Assembly (NCBI RefSeq): GCF_006539945.1
Contig: NZ_BJNZ01000004.1
Location: 174,884 to 238,883 of the forward strand
Origin: Cellulosimicrobium cellulans
GTDB taxonomy: Bacteria; Actinomycetota; Actinomycetes; Actinomycetales; Cellulomonadaceae
DNA: 64,000 bases
Direction: 5' to 3'
The notes beneath the pieces are model-generated. The model had not been told where the DNA came from and searched no databases. It worked only from the letters and a program-made list of their open reading frames with translations. The position numbers and the translations under genes were made by a program. This document shows positions 8,002-15,718 of this stretch, in pieces. How positions within the stretch are numbered: the stretch's first letter is position 1; each line of letters opens with the position of its first letter.

Positions 8002-8577
8002 TCAGGAGGCCTGGCGGTGCCGCGCTGCGAGCGCGGCGCGCAGGCCTGCGACGTCGGAGCCCGCCTCCGCGAGCGCGTCGACCAGCGCTCGGTGCGCCGT
8101 CGAGCCCTTCGCGCGGGCGACCGCGGCGAGGACGTGGCCGGAGTCGATGGTGCGCGACCCCTCGTGCACGGCCTCGCGCAGCGAGAGCTCGAGCGCCTTC
8201 TTCGCCTCGGGCGTGAACGGGATGTGCGACGGGCGCTTGCGCCGCCCGCGCCGGCGTCCGTCGTCGCCCGCGCGGTCGAGCGCGCCGGGCCCGAACGCGG
8301 CGTCGGTGCGCGCACGGATCTCGTCGAGGTCGATCCCGAGGGCCGCGAGCGCGGGGCCGTCGAGCGTGTCGTGGCGGCGCGCGGAGTCGGCGTGCCGCTC
8401 GAGCGAGTCGGCGTCGACGCCGACCGTCGCGAGCGCGGCCGCGCCCGCGCCGCCGTCCTGACGGGCGAGGGCGAGGAGCAGGTGCACGGCGTCGATGGCG
8501 TCGTCGCCGCGCGAGCGTGCCATCTCCTGGGCGCCGACCACCGTCTCGCGGGCGTCGGCGGCGAAGCGTTCGAACAT
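8002..8577 (-). CDS. Clp N-terminal (R) domain protein without ATPase
   Basis: A 191-residue protein containing only a double Clp_N repeat: residues 1-75 (MFERFAADARETVVGAQEMARSRG..., AVHLLLALARQDGG) and residues ~120-185 (FTPEAKKALELSLREA..., SGHVLAAVARAKGS). A basic linker (RRRGRRKRPSH) separates them. Full ClpA/ClpC have AAA+ domains after this region; none follows here. Free-standing Clp-N proteins may act as adaptors or as sensors for damaged protein. It starts 1 bp after the HTH gene stop with a strong GAGGAGG SD, so the two form an operon driven by the promoter at 8808-8837. Confidence 0.85.
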   Translation of the reverse strand: MFERFAADARETVVGAQEMARSRGDDAIDAVHLLLALARQDGGAGAAALATVGVDADSLERHADSARRHDTLDGPALAALGIDLDEIRARTDAAFGPGALDRAGDDGRRRGRRKRPSHIPFTPEAKKALELSLREAVHEGSRTIDSGHVLAAVARAKGSTAHRALVDALAEAGSDVAGLRAALAARHRQAS

Positions 8578-8578
8578 G

Positions 8579-8800
8579 TCATGACCTCCTCGTGGTCCGG
8601 GGCGCCCCGTACTTCTTGTGCACGGCCTGACGCGAGACGCCGAGCCGGTCGGCGATCTCCTGCCACGACCAGCCGAGCGCTCGGGCGTGCTCGACCTGCA
8701 GCGCCTCGAGGCGCTCGGCGAGCACGCGCAGCGACCGCACGGCGCGAAGTCCCGTGTCGGGATCGGTGCTGCTCGCGGCGTCCATGTCGACGGGTTCCAT
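8579..8800 (-). CDS. Small helix-turn-helix protein, partner of the Clp-N protein
   Basis: A 73-residue protein. After a short acidic N-terminus comes a coiled amphipathic helix (LRVLAERLEALQVEHARALG) and an HTH with WSWQEIADRLGVSRQAVHKKYG, where the recognition helix SRQAVHKKYG resembles sigma-factor and resolvase-like HTHs. The ATG at 8798-8800 is preferred to the upstream in-frame TTG because a TAGATT -10 box ends 7 nt before it; the message would be leaderless. Two 16-bp palindromes overlap the promoter, so autoregulation is likely. The conserved pairing with a Clp-N protein suggests a stress-responsive switch; this is inference. Confidence 0.8.
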   Translation of the reverse strand: MEPVDMDAASSTDPDTGLRAVRSLRVLAERLEALQVEHARALGWSWQEIADRLGVSRQAVHKKYGAPRTTRRS

Positions 8801-8804
8801 GGAT

Positions 8805-8848
8805 GTCAATCTAGGTTGACGAGCGCAGGGCTGTCAACACACGTTGAC
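8805..8848 (-). promoter_or_regulatory. Promoter with two tandem 16-bp operators (HTH/Clp-N operon)
   Basis: On the minus strand a consensus -35 TTGACA (8832-8837) is followed after 18 nt by -10 TAGATT (8808-8813). Two palindromes of one design cover both elements: GTCAATCTAGGTTGAC at 8805-8820 and GTCAACACACGTTGAC at 8833-8848, with centres 28 bp apart. Both read GTCAA-N6-TTGAC. A dimer on each would occlude the -10 and the -35. The adjacent small HTH protein is the obvious ligand. Confidence 0.75.
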
Positions 8849-9290
8849 GGCGGACGCCGGCCCGGTCGCCGCGACCGGTCGACTACTGGCGTGCCGCCGC
8901 GCGGCACGAGCGCGCGGCACGTCGATCCACGTGCGCGACGTCGGGTCGGAGTGCACGGCGTTCGTCAGCGTCCTCGGGTCCGTCCGCGACGGCCGCGGTG
9001 ACCTCGGCGCCGGCATGCTCGGCGCGAACAACGTCACGCTGCTCGACGGCGGCGTGCGCGTCTACCCGGTGGACTACCTCGTCGACCCCGACGTCTACAC
9101 CGACCAGCAGCGCAGCACGCTCGCCGATCTTCAGGTGGGCTCGCTGGAGTCGGGAACCACGGCACGCGTGACGGTCGTCTGGCCGGACGTGGGCGCCGAC
9201 ACCGTGGTCGTCGACGTGCCGGACGGATCCACGGAGGTCACGGACGGCAGCACGCCGGTGCGGTTCGTGGACGTGCCCGTCACCGGCTGA
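8844..9290 (+). pseudogene. Hypothetical protein or 5'-truncated remnant
   Basis: An open frame of up to 148 codons whose only upstream starts are TTG or GTG codons without SD. The N-terminal part (Arg/Ala-rich) looks non-coding, while the part from about codon 27 (IHVRDVGSECTAFVSVLGSV) reads as a beta-rich secreted-type domain ending RFVDVPVTG. There is no signal peptide. The 5' end overlaps one operator of the divergent HTH gene. I do not recognise the family. It could be the C-terminal remnant of a larger exported protein, or a short gene starting at an internal GTG or the ATG near 9016. Confidence 0.4.
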
Positions 9291-9387
9291 CCCCGGTACC
9301 GCCCGGACGCGCGCCGCGTGACGAACGGAACACGCGGCGGCAGCCGTCGTCCGTCGCCGAGCGATAGGAGCCCCGGCCTTCCCGGGC

Positions 9388-9422
9388 TACCCTGTACGGG
9401 GATGTCTTGATGTCGAGACATC
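9388..9422 (+). promoter_or_regulatory. sucCD control region with TCA-type motif
   Basis: A -10-like TACCCT (9388-9393) is followed by TCTTGATGTCGAGA (9405-9418), within the inverted repeat GATGTCT (9401-9407) and AGACATC (9416-9422). The same 14-mer with one change (T to C) lies before icd at 42214-42227. Its position at or just after the predicted transcription start suits a repressor. Confidence 0.55.
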
Positions 9423-9465
9423 GGTCATGCCGCACACGGCGCATCAGACGGAAGGACGCAGCAGG

Positions 9466-10635
9466 GTGGACCTGTTCGAATACCAGGCGCGCGACATCTT
9501 CGAGAAGCACGGCGTGCCCGTGCTGGGCGGGGTCGTCGCGACGACGCCCGAGGAGGCCCGCGCGGGCGCCGAGAAGCTCGGCGGCGGCACCGTGGTCGTC
9601 AAGGCCCAGGTGAAGACCGGCGGCCGCGGCAAGGCCGGCGGCGTCAAGCTCGCCCACTCACCCGAGGAGACCGCCGAGAAGGCGTCCGAGATCCTCGGCA
9701 TGGACATCAAGGGCCACACGGTCCACCGCGTCATGGTCGCCCAGGGCGCCAAGATCGCCGAGGAGTTCTACTTCTCGGTGCTCCTCGACCGGTCGAACCG
9801 CAACTACCTCGCCATGTGCTCCGTCGAGGGCGGCATGGAGATCGAGCAGCTGGCGGTCGAGCGCCCCGAGGCGCTCGCCAAGGTCGCGGTCGACCCGATC
9901 GTCGGCATCGACGAGGCCAAGGCGCGCGAGATCGTCGACGCCGCCGGCTTCGCCGAGGAGCTCAAGGCCCCGGTCGCGGCGGTCATCCAGAAGCTCTGGA
10001 CCGTCTTCACGGCCGAGGACGCGACGCTCGTCGAGGTGAACCCGCTCGTCCGCACCGAGGACGGCTCGATCATCGCCCTCGACGGCAAGGTCACGCTGGA
10101 CGACAACGCGTCGGAGGTCCGTCACCCGGACCACGAGGCGCTGGAGGACAAGGAGTCGACCGACCCGCTCGAGGCCAAGGCCAAGGCGAACGGCCTCAAC
10201 TACGTCAAGCTCGACGGCGAGGTCGGCATCATCGGCAACGGCGCGGGGCTCGTCATGAGCACGCTCGACGTCGTCGCGTACGCCGGTGAGGCCCACGGCG
10301 GCGTGAAGCCGGCCAACTTCCTCGACATCGGCGGCGGCGCCAACGCACAGGTCATGGCCAACGGCCTCGATGTCATCCTCAACGACCCGCAGGTCAAGTC
10401 GGTGTTCGTCAACGTCTTCGGCGGCATCACCGCGTGCGACGAGGTGGCCAAGGGCATCGTGGGCGCGCTCGAGATCCTCGGCGACGAGGCGTCCAAGCCG
10501 CTCGTCGTGCGCCTCGACGGCAACAACGTGGACCTCGGCCGCGCGATCCTGCGCGAGGCGAACCACCCGCTCGTGACCCTCGCCGAGACCATGGACGGCG
10601 GGGCCGACAAGGCTGCCGAGCTGGCCAACGCCTGA
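9466..10635 (+). CDS. sucC: Succinate-CoA ligase (ADP-forming), beta subunit
   Basis: A 389-residue ATP-grasp subunit that pairs with SucD to interconvert succinyl-CoA and succinate with substrate-level nucleoside triphosphate formation in the TCA cycle. The N-terminus [19 protein letters not shown] is diagnostic; nucleotide contacts lie in [20 protein letters not shown] (residues ~45-64); the C-terminal CoA-ligase domain has [18 protein letters not shown] and [17 protein letters not shown]. The GTG at 9466 is used because GGAAGGA lies about 9 nt upstream and VDLFEYQ aligns with the family start; an ATG at 9427 would add 13 atypical residues. It is first in the sucCD operon, 37 nt from sucD. 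Confidence 0.96.
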   Translation: MDLFEYQARDIFEKHGVPVLGGVVATTPEEARAGAEKLGGGTVVVKAQVKTGGRGKAGGVKLAHSPEETAEKASEILGMDIKGHTVHRVMVAQGAKIAEEFYFSVLLDRSNRNYLAMCSVEGGMEIEQLAVERPEALAKVAVDPIVGIDEAKAREIVDAAGFAEELKAPVAAVIQKLWTVFTAEDATLVEVNPLVRTEDGSIIALDGKVTLDDNASEVRHPDHEALEDKESTDPLEAKAKANGLNYVKLDGEVGIIGNGAGLVMSTLDVVAYAGEAHGGVKPANFLDIGGGANAQVMANGLDVILNDPQVKSVFVNVFGGITACDEVAKGIVGALEILGDEASKPLVVRLDGNNVDLGRAILREANHPLVTLAETMDGGADKAAELANA

Positions 10636-10672
10636 TCGCCCGAAGACGCGGAAAGCTGAGACAGAGAACACC

Positions 10673-11563
10673 ATGTCGATCTACCTGAACTCCGACTCCA
10701 AGATCATCGTCCAGGGCATCACCGGCGGGATGGGTGCCAAGCACACCGCCCTCATGCTCGACTCGGGCGCGCAGATCGTCGGCGGCGTCAACGCCCGCAA
10801 GGCCGGCACGACCGTCACGCACAAGGACCACGAGGGCAACGACGTCACGCTCCCGGTGTTCGGTACCGTGGCCGAGGCCATGGCCGAGACCGGTGCGAAC
10901 GTGTCGGTCCTCTTCGTCCCGCCGGCGTTCACCAAGGACGCCGCGATCGAGGCCGTCGACGCCGAGATGCCGCTCATCGTCGTCATCACCGAGGGCGTCC
11001 CCGTCCAGGACACGGCCGAGGTCTGGGCCTACTTGCAGGGCAAGAAGACGCGCATGATCGGCCCGAACTGCCCCGGCATCATCACGCCGGGCGAGTCGCT
11101 CGCCGGCATCACCCCGCACACCATCACGGGCAAGGGCCCGGTCGGTCTCGTGTCGAAGTCGGGCACGCTGACCTACCAGATGATGTACGAGCTCAAGGAC
11201 CTCGGGTTCTCGACCGCCATCGGCATCGGCGGCGACCCGATCGTCGGCACCACGCACATCGACGCGCTCGAGGCGTTCGAGAACGACCCCGAGACCAAGG
11301 CGATCGTCATGATCGGCGAGATCGGCGGCGACGCCGAGGAGCGTGCCGCGGCGTACATCAAGGAGCACGTCACGAAGCCGGTCGTCGGCTACGTCGCGGG
11401 CTTCACCGCCCCCGAGGGCAAGACGATGGGCCACGCCGGCGCGATCGTCTCCGGCTCCGCGGGCACCGCGCAGGCCAAGAAGGAGGCCCTCGAGGCCGTC
11501 GGCGTCAAGGTCGGCAAGACGCCGTCCGAGACCGCCGCGCTCCTGCGCGAGGTCCTCGCCTGA
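10673..11563 (+). CDS. sucD: Succinate-CoA ligase, alpha subunit
   Basis: A 296-residue subunit that binds CoA and carries the catalytic phosphohistidine. The CoA-binding Rossmann domain starts [34 protein letters not shown] and [17 protein letters not shown] are typical. The active-site His is in [18 protein letters not shown] near residue 249. Length matches the family. It follows sucC closely, and a strong terminator hairpin at 11607-11642 closes the operon. Confidence 0.97.
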   Translation: MSIYLNSDSKIIVQGITGGMGAKHTALMLDSGAQIVGGVNARKAGTTVTHKDHEGNDVTLPVFGTVAEAMAETGANVSVLFVPPAFTKDAAIEAVDAEMPLIVVITEGVPVQDTAEVWAYLQGKKTRMIGPNCPGIITPGESLAGITPHTITGKGPVGLVSKSGTLTYQMMYELKDLGFSTAIGIGGDPIVGTTHIDALEAFENDPETKAIVMIGEIGGDAEERAAAYIKEHVTKPVVGYVAGFTAPEGKTMGHAGAIVSGSAGTAQAKKEALEAVGVKVGKTPSETAALLREVLA

Positions 11564-11606
11564 CCCTGGCTCCACCGCAGGACCCCTGACCCGGGTCCAC
11601 GCACCC

Positions 11607-11642
11607 GACGCCCCGCGACCGCTCCGCCGGCCGCGGGGCGTC
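11607..11642 (+). terminator. Terminator of sucCD
   Basis: A perfect 11-bp G/C stem (11607-11617 with 11632-11642) and a 14-nt loop. It lies between convergent sucD and the acyltransferase gene and can act in both directions. Confidence 0.7.
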
Positions 11643-11666
11643 GTGCGTCCGGGCCGGTGCCCGACG

Positions 11667-12725
11667 TCAGGGGGCCGGGTCGCGGTCGCCGCTCGGGACC
11701 GTCGGCGCCCCCGAGGCGGCGAGCCACGCGTCGAGGCGCGCCCACTGCGCGTAGAGCCACGCGGCGCGCTCCTCGTCGCCCGCCGGGAGCGCCGCGCGCG
11801 GCGTCGCCCAGATCTTGAGCGTCAGGCGCTTGTCCATCGGCAGCTCGCGCCAGATGTCGCGCACGGTGACCAGCCGCTCGAGGCCGGTGTGCGCGACGAC
11901 CGCCACGCCCGTCGTCGGCGACGCGTCGAGCGCGGCGAGGAACCCGCCGACGTGCGGTGCCATGACGTGCGGCATCCCCTCGGCCAGCGCGGCGAGGTCG
12001 TCCTCCCCGGTGGAGCGCAGCGCCGCGATGCGCGCGTCGCGGCGACGCGGCGTGACGTTCCCGCCCTCGGGGAAGAGCAGCACGGCGGAGTCCGGCGCGA
12101 GGTCGGTGGCAAGAGCGGCGACCGCCTCGCTGCCCGACGGCGCACCGTGCGGACGCCGCGAGCGCGGCACCACGAAGTACGCCGGGACGCGGTGCAGCAG
12201 GACGTCGATCGCGGGGTCCCACTGGAGGGTGTCCTTGAGCACGACGCGCGGCTCGCGTCCCGCCGCGTTGACGATGCGGTCCATGAGGACGAACGAGTCG
12301 CCGGGCCCGGCGTGGCGGCTCACCACGAGCACCGGCGCCCCGTCGAGCCCGTCGGCCTCGCTGAGGTCGACGTCGATCCGCAGCCGCAGCGTCCAGCGCA
12401 CCTGCCAGAACAGCACCGAGAGCATCGTGCCGGCGAGACGGACGTGCGCGCGCCGGAACGCCGGACGGTCCAGGGCCCGTCCGAAGCCTGAGCCCACCCA
12501 GAGGCCGAACAGCGCGACGAGGGCGGCGGCGTCCCACACGACGTAGAAGCTCGCGAGCCACAGGACGCGCGGCGCGCGCAGCCGGCCGGGCAGCGCCCAG
12601 CTCACGATGCCGCCGACGAGCAGGACGAGCATGACGCTCGTCGGGACGAGCAGGACCGCGAGGACGACGACGGCCGGCGCGAGCAGCAGCCGGCGGACCC
12701 AGCGCGGCGGCGGCGCGACGTTCAC
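11667..12725 (-). CDS. Lysophospholipid (1-acylglycerol-3-phosphate-type) acyltransferase
   Basis: A 352-residue membrane acyltransferase. The N-terminal ~110 residues hold about three hydrophobic segments (LLLAPAVVVLAVLLVPTSVMLVLLVGG...). The PlsC core follows: the catalytic HX4D is in VVSRHAGPGDSFVL (residues ~145-155) and the substrate motif is LFPEGGNVTPRRR (~230). It would transfer an acyl group to a lysophospholipid or similar acceptor. The GTG start at 12723-12725 overlaps the patatin stop (GTGA), so synthesis is coupled: one enzyme releases acyl chains and the other re-adds them, suggesting phospholipid remodelling. The acceptor is unknown. Confidence 0.85.
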   Translation of the reverse strand: MNVAPPPRWVRRLLLAPAVVVLAVLLVPTSVMLVLLVGGIVSWALPGRLRAPRVLWLASFYVVWDAAALVALFGLWVGSGFGRALDRPAFRRAHVRLAGTMLSVLFWQVRWTLRLRIDVDLSEADGLDGAPVLVVSRHAGPGDSFVLMDRIVNAAGREPRVVLKDTLQWDPAIDVLLHRVPAYFVVPRSRRPHGAPSGSEAVAALATDLAPDSAVLLFPEGGNVTPRRRDARIAALRSTGEDDLAALAEGMPHVMAPHVGGFLAALDASPTTGVAVVAHTGLERLVTVRDIWRELPMDKRLTLKIWATPRAALPAGDEERAAWLYAQWARLDAWLAASGAPTVPSGDRDPAP

Positions 12726-13567
12726 GCGCCGCCCCCCAGATCGTCGAGGTAGCGGCACGCCGCCGCGTACGACGAGGCGACCCGGGCGCGGGTCGTGTCC
12801 AGCCGGCGCGACGACGAGAGGCGGTCGTCGCCGGGCAGCGGCCCGCCGCTCGGCAGGACGTGGACGGTCACGTCGTCGGGGACCTCGGCGAGCTCGCGCG
12901 CGAACCGGTGCCGGCGGGAGATCTCGAACGTCACCTTCGCCACCTCGACCGCGGTCCGCGGCGGCCGCAGCGGCTCCTCGATCCGGCCGACCTGGAGCAC
13001 CCAGACCGTCCGTGCGCCGCGGCGCACGGCCTCGCCCAGCGGGATCGAGGAGACCACGCCGCCGTCGACGTAGTGCTCGTCCCCGATGCGCGTGGGCGGC
13101 AGCGCGCCCGGCACGGACGCCGAGGCGAGCACGGCCTCGACGAGCGGGCCGTCGCTGAACCAGCGCTCGGCCGCCCGCTCGATCGACGCCGCCGCGACGA
13201 CGAGCGGCACGGCGAGGTCGGCGAACGTCGTGCGCTCCCCGAGCACCTGGCGCAGGAGCGCGCGCAGGGGTGCGGGGCTGGCGAGGTGGGTGCGCGTCGT
13301 CGCGAGCCGGTGCACCTGCCGGTACCACGCCTCGCCGTAGACCTGCGCGGCCGCGGGCGACGACCAGGCGGACTCGAGGCGGGGGACGACGGCGGGCGTC
13401 GGGTCCGCCGCGAGAGCCGCCCCGTTGATCGCGCCGATCGACGTCCCGACCACCAGGTCGGGCGTGATGCCGCGTTCCAGCAAGGCGCGCAGCATGCCGA
13501 TCTGGACCGCGCCGCGCACGCCACCGCCACCCAGGACGAACGCGGTGGGGGCGGGCGCCGTCGTCAT
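12722..13567 (-). CDS. Patatin-like phospholipase
   Basis: A 281-residue patatin-family lipid acyl hydrolase. All three signature motifs are visible: the oxyanion-hole GGGGVRG (residues ~12-18), the nucleophile GTSIG (~41-45) and the catalytic Asp in VDGGVV (~165). Bacterial members hydrolyse phospholipids or lysophospholipids. A TACGAT box ends 6 nt before the ATG and no SD is visible, so the message is probably leaderless. Its stop overlaps the acyltransferase start by 4 nt, making a two-gene lipid-remodelling operon. Confidence 0.9.
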   Translation of the reverse strand: MTTAPAPTAFVLGGGGVRGAVQIGMLRALLERGITPDLVVGTSIGAINGAALAADPTPAVVPRLESAWSSPAAAQVYGEAWYRQVHRLATTRTHLASPAPLRALLRQVLGERTTFADLAVPLVVAAASIERAAERWFSDGPLVEAVLASASVPGALPPTRIGDEHYVDGGVVSSIPLGEAVRRGARTVWVLQVGRIEEPLRPPRTAVEVAKVTFEISRRHRFARELAEVPDDVTVHVLPSGGPLPGDDRLSSSRRLDTTRARVASSYAAACRYLDDLGGGA

Positions 13568-13573
13568 GGACCG

Positions 13574-13579
13574 ATCGTA
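13574..13579 (-). promoter_or_regulatory. -10 box of leaderless patatin/acyltransferase operon (TACGAT)
   Basis: TACGAT on the minus strand ends 6 nt before the patatin ATG. No convincing -35 or SD is seen. Confidence 0.4.
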
Positions 13580-13639
13580 GGCGCGGGTAGGCTGGCGCGC
13601 CGGGGCGAATGCCACGTACCGACCACTCGATCGACGACG

Positions 13640-14923
13640 ATGGGCACCATGAGCACCACCAGCACGACGCGTGGTGCGCGCACGCGCACCGTGGACGGCA
13701 GCCCGGCCCCCGCACCGGTCGTGGTCCGGCGCGGGCCGTCGGGCGTGCTCGCCGCGCTCCAGGCGCTCGCGCTGTCCCTCGCGGTCGTCGTCCTGCCGGG
13801 CGTCGTGGCCTTCCTCGCGTCGTCCACCGGGTCCTCCGAGGGCACGGGGTGGGGCCAGTCCGTGACGATCGCCGCGGGCTTCTGGCTCCTCGGCCACGGG
13901 GTCCCGCTCGTCGCGAGCGGGACGACCGTCACGCTCGTCCCGCTCGGGCTCACCGCTCTCGCACTCTTCTGCTGCTTCGCGTCCGCGCGTCGCTCCGCGC
14001 ACACGACGACGTCCGCATGGGTCGCCGGCACCGTGACCTACGCGCTCGCGACGCTCGGCGTCGCGCTCCTCGCCGGGTCCACCCCGCCCTGGGGCCTCGC
14101 GGTCGCGGTCGTCGGGGGCGCGCTCGTCGGCGGGCTCGGGCTCGGCGCCGGGATCCTCGCGCGACCGGACGCACCCCTCGTCGGCGACCTCACGCAGCGG
14201 CTCGACGGGTGGCTCCCGTCGTCGGTGCGGCTGGGGCTGCGCGGCGGCCTGCTCGGCACGAGCCTGCTGGCCGGCGTCTCCGCCGTCGTCGTCGGGGCGT
14301 GGCTCGTCGCCGGGCGCGCGACGTCGGGCGACATCGTCGCCGGGCTCGTGCCCGGGACCGTCGGCGGTATCGTCCTCGCGCTCGCGCAGCTCGCCGTCCT
14401 GCCGAACGTCGTCGCCTGGGCGGGAGCCTGGCTCGTCGGGCCGGGCTTCGCCGTGGGCGAGGGCAGCACGTTCGCACCGACCGGGTCGGCGCCGGGGGCG
14501 CTTCCCGCGATCCCGCTGCTCGGCGCGCTGCCCGGCGACGACTGGACCAACCCGCTGACGCCCTGGGTGCCGGCCGTCGTCGTCGTGCTCGGCGTCGTGG
14601 CGGGGACCTTCGTGTGGCGCCGCCTGCGCGACGTGACCGGCACGCACCCGGACGACGACGTCCGGTGGCTCGACGTCGGCCTCGCCGTGGGCGGGGTCGC
14701 GCTCGGCGCGGGACTGCTCGTCGGGGTCGTCAGCTGGCTCGCGGGTGGAGCGGTCGGGCCCGGGCGCCTCGAGGTCGTCGGCGCCGACGCGCTCGTCGTC
14801 GGGGCGCTCGCTGCGGCCGAGATCGGCGGCGGCGCCGCGCTCGCGATCCTCTGGGCGCGGCTCGACGTGCTGGGCCGCCGCCACGGCGACCCCCTCGACG
14901 ACGAGGCTGACCTGCCGAGGTAG
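13640..14923 (+). CDS. DUF6350 family polytopic membrane protein
   Basis: A 427-residue protein with a ~30-residue hydrophilic N-terminus and about ten hydrophobic segments with Gly/Ala/Val-rich helices, ending in a polar tail DVLGRRHGDPLDDEADLPR. The pattern matches DUF6350 membrane proteins that often sit between sucD and purN in actinobacteria; function is not established. The ATG at 13640 or the one 9 nt later could be the start. The stop codon TAG at 14921-14923 is part of the first unit of a 21-bp repeat array, so the last few residues (LPR) and the stop come from the repeat. Confidence 0.85.
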   Translation: MGTMSTTSTTRGARTRTVDGSPAPAPVVVRRGPSGVLAALQALALSLAVVVLPGVVAFLASSTGSSEGTGWGQSVTIAAGFWLLGHGVPLVASGTTVTLVPLGLTALALFCCFASARRSAHTTTSAWVAGTVTYALATLGVALLAGSTPPWGLAVAVVGGALVGGLGLGAGILARPDAPLVGDLTQRLDGWLPSSVRLGLRGGLLGTSLLAGVSAVVVGAWLVAGRATSGDIVAGLVPGTVGGIVLALAQLAVLPNVVAWAGAWLVGPGFAVGEGSTFAPTGSAPGALPAIPLLGALPGDDWTNPLTPWVPAVVVVLGVVAGTFVWRRLRDVTGTHPDDDVRWLDVGLAVGGVALGAGLLVGVVSWLAGGAVGPGRLEVVGADALVVGALAAAEIGGGAALAILWARLDVLGRRHGDPLDDEADLPR

Positions 14924-14995
14924 AACCCCGGTCCGCCGAAGTAGAACCGTGGTTGGCCGAGGTAGAACGCTGGCTGGTCGAGGTAGAACCGTGGT
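14912..14995 (+). repeat. 21-bp tandem repeat array, left copy (4 units)
   Basis: Four consecutive 21-bp units (14912-14932, 14933-14953, 14954-14974, 14975-14995) share the core CCGAGGTAGAACCNNGG. The first unit overlaps the 3' end of the DUF6350 gene. The array reappears in inverse orientation at 15607-15712, and 39 bp (14957-14995 versus 15632-15670) match with a single mismatch. Confidence 0.85.
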
Positions 14996-15283
14996 CGGGT
15001 CTCAGGCCCGCGTGGTTCAGTCCGCGGTGCGGGTGGCCTCGGTGCTCGGGGCTGCGGCGCCGTCACCCCGGTCCTTCGGCCGTGGGTCTGAGGAGCGCCA
15101 CTCTGACGCCCCTTCGCATCCGAGCCCACCCCCACCGCTCGGCCGTCTTCTCGCCATGGCTCGGCGACCAGGCGGTCCTGGCAGGCCGAACAGGCGACCG
15201 CGGCTCGTCAGACACCCAGGACGAACCGAGACCACCCGTTCGGCGGGATGTTGCGACGGCTCGGCGCGACGTTGCGACGACAA

Positions 15284-15309
15284 GGTCGCGTCGCGACCGC
15301 GACGCGACC
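15284..15309. repeat. 11-bp perfect hairpin
   Basis: GGTCGCGTCGC (15284-15294) pairs with GCGACGCGACC (15299-15309) around a 4-nt loop. It directly follows the second tandem repeat. Confidence 0.6.
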
Positions 15310-15481
15310 CACGACCCGCAGCCGCGGCGCAGCGGTGCGCGGCGGCGGTCCTGGGCGGCCGCGCGGCGGTGCGGCGGTGTCGTGCCGAGACCGGATGCGG
15401 CAACGGGAACCGGGATCGCCAGACCGACCACCGCGGGCAGTCGCCCGGAATGAGCGACGACCGGGGCGAGACGGAGCAGGG

Positions 15482-15574
15482 CGGGGTGGGTGGTGGTGCC
15501 GCGTCGTGGCGGGCCTGGCGGGAGCCGCGAGGAACGAGCGGCGGATGGTAGACGCGGCACCACCACCCACCCCG
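15482..15574. repeat. 24-bp perfect inverted repeat with 45-nt loop
   Basis: The arms 15482-15505 and 15551-15574 are exact reverse complements, one arm being strikingly G/T-rich (GGGGTGGGTGGTGGTG). It could be a long terminator-type stem for the convergent flanking genes or part of a structured RNA or a small mobile element. Confidence 0.75.
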
Positions 15575-15606
15575 ACCACCCCACGCAACCACACGCCGTC
15601 GAGCAC

Positions 15607-15712
15607 AAGAACCACGGCTCTACCTCGACCAACCACGGTTCTACCTCGACCAACCAGCGTTCTACCTCGGCGGACTGCGGTTCTCCCTCGGCCGAGCGAG
15701 GGTTCTGTCTCG
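15607..15712 (-). repeat. 21-bp tandem repeat array, right copy (5 units, inverse orientation)
   Basis: Units at 15607-15627, 15628-15648, 15649-15669, 15670-15690 and a 22-bp unit 15691-15712 read TTCTACCTCG or TTCTCCCTCG at their ends, the complement of the left array. The array stops 6 bp before the MFS stop codon, so both arrays abut the 3' ends of convergent genes. Confidence 0.85.
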
Positions 15713-15718
15713 GTAGGT

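Larger units (their letters stand above)
14996..15606. other. Gene-free stretch between inverted 21-bp repeat arrays
   Basis: Some 610 bp with no ORF that has an SD, a plausible start and protein-like composition. It contains two diverged tandem 21-bp copies of another sequence (15238-15258 and 15259-15279, ending in TTGCGACG), an 11-bp perfect hairpin (15284-15294 with 15299-15309) and a 24-bp perfect inverted repeat at 15482-15574. Open frames on both strands are long only because stops are rare at this GC content. It lies between convergent genes. Confidence 0.7.

Noticed and set aside
9427..9465. Upstream ATG of sucC
   Set aside because: No SD, and the extra 13 residues do not match the conserved SucC start.
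12860..13639. Extension of the DUF6350 frame upstream over the patatin gene
   Set aside because: The extension is antisense to the patatin and low-complexity; the hydrophobic domain starts after 13640.
14953..15453. Short proteins with 7-residue periodicity (EVEPW- or FYLDQP-like) encoded by the repeat arrays
   Set aside because: The period comes from the 21-bp DNA repeats being a multiple of three. There is no SD and the frames lack protein-like composition.
14912..15712. CRISPR array
   Set aside because: Repeats are directly contiguous, with no unique spacers, and no cas genes are present.
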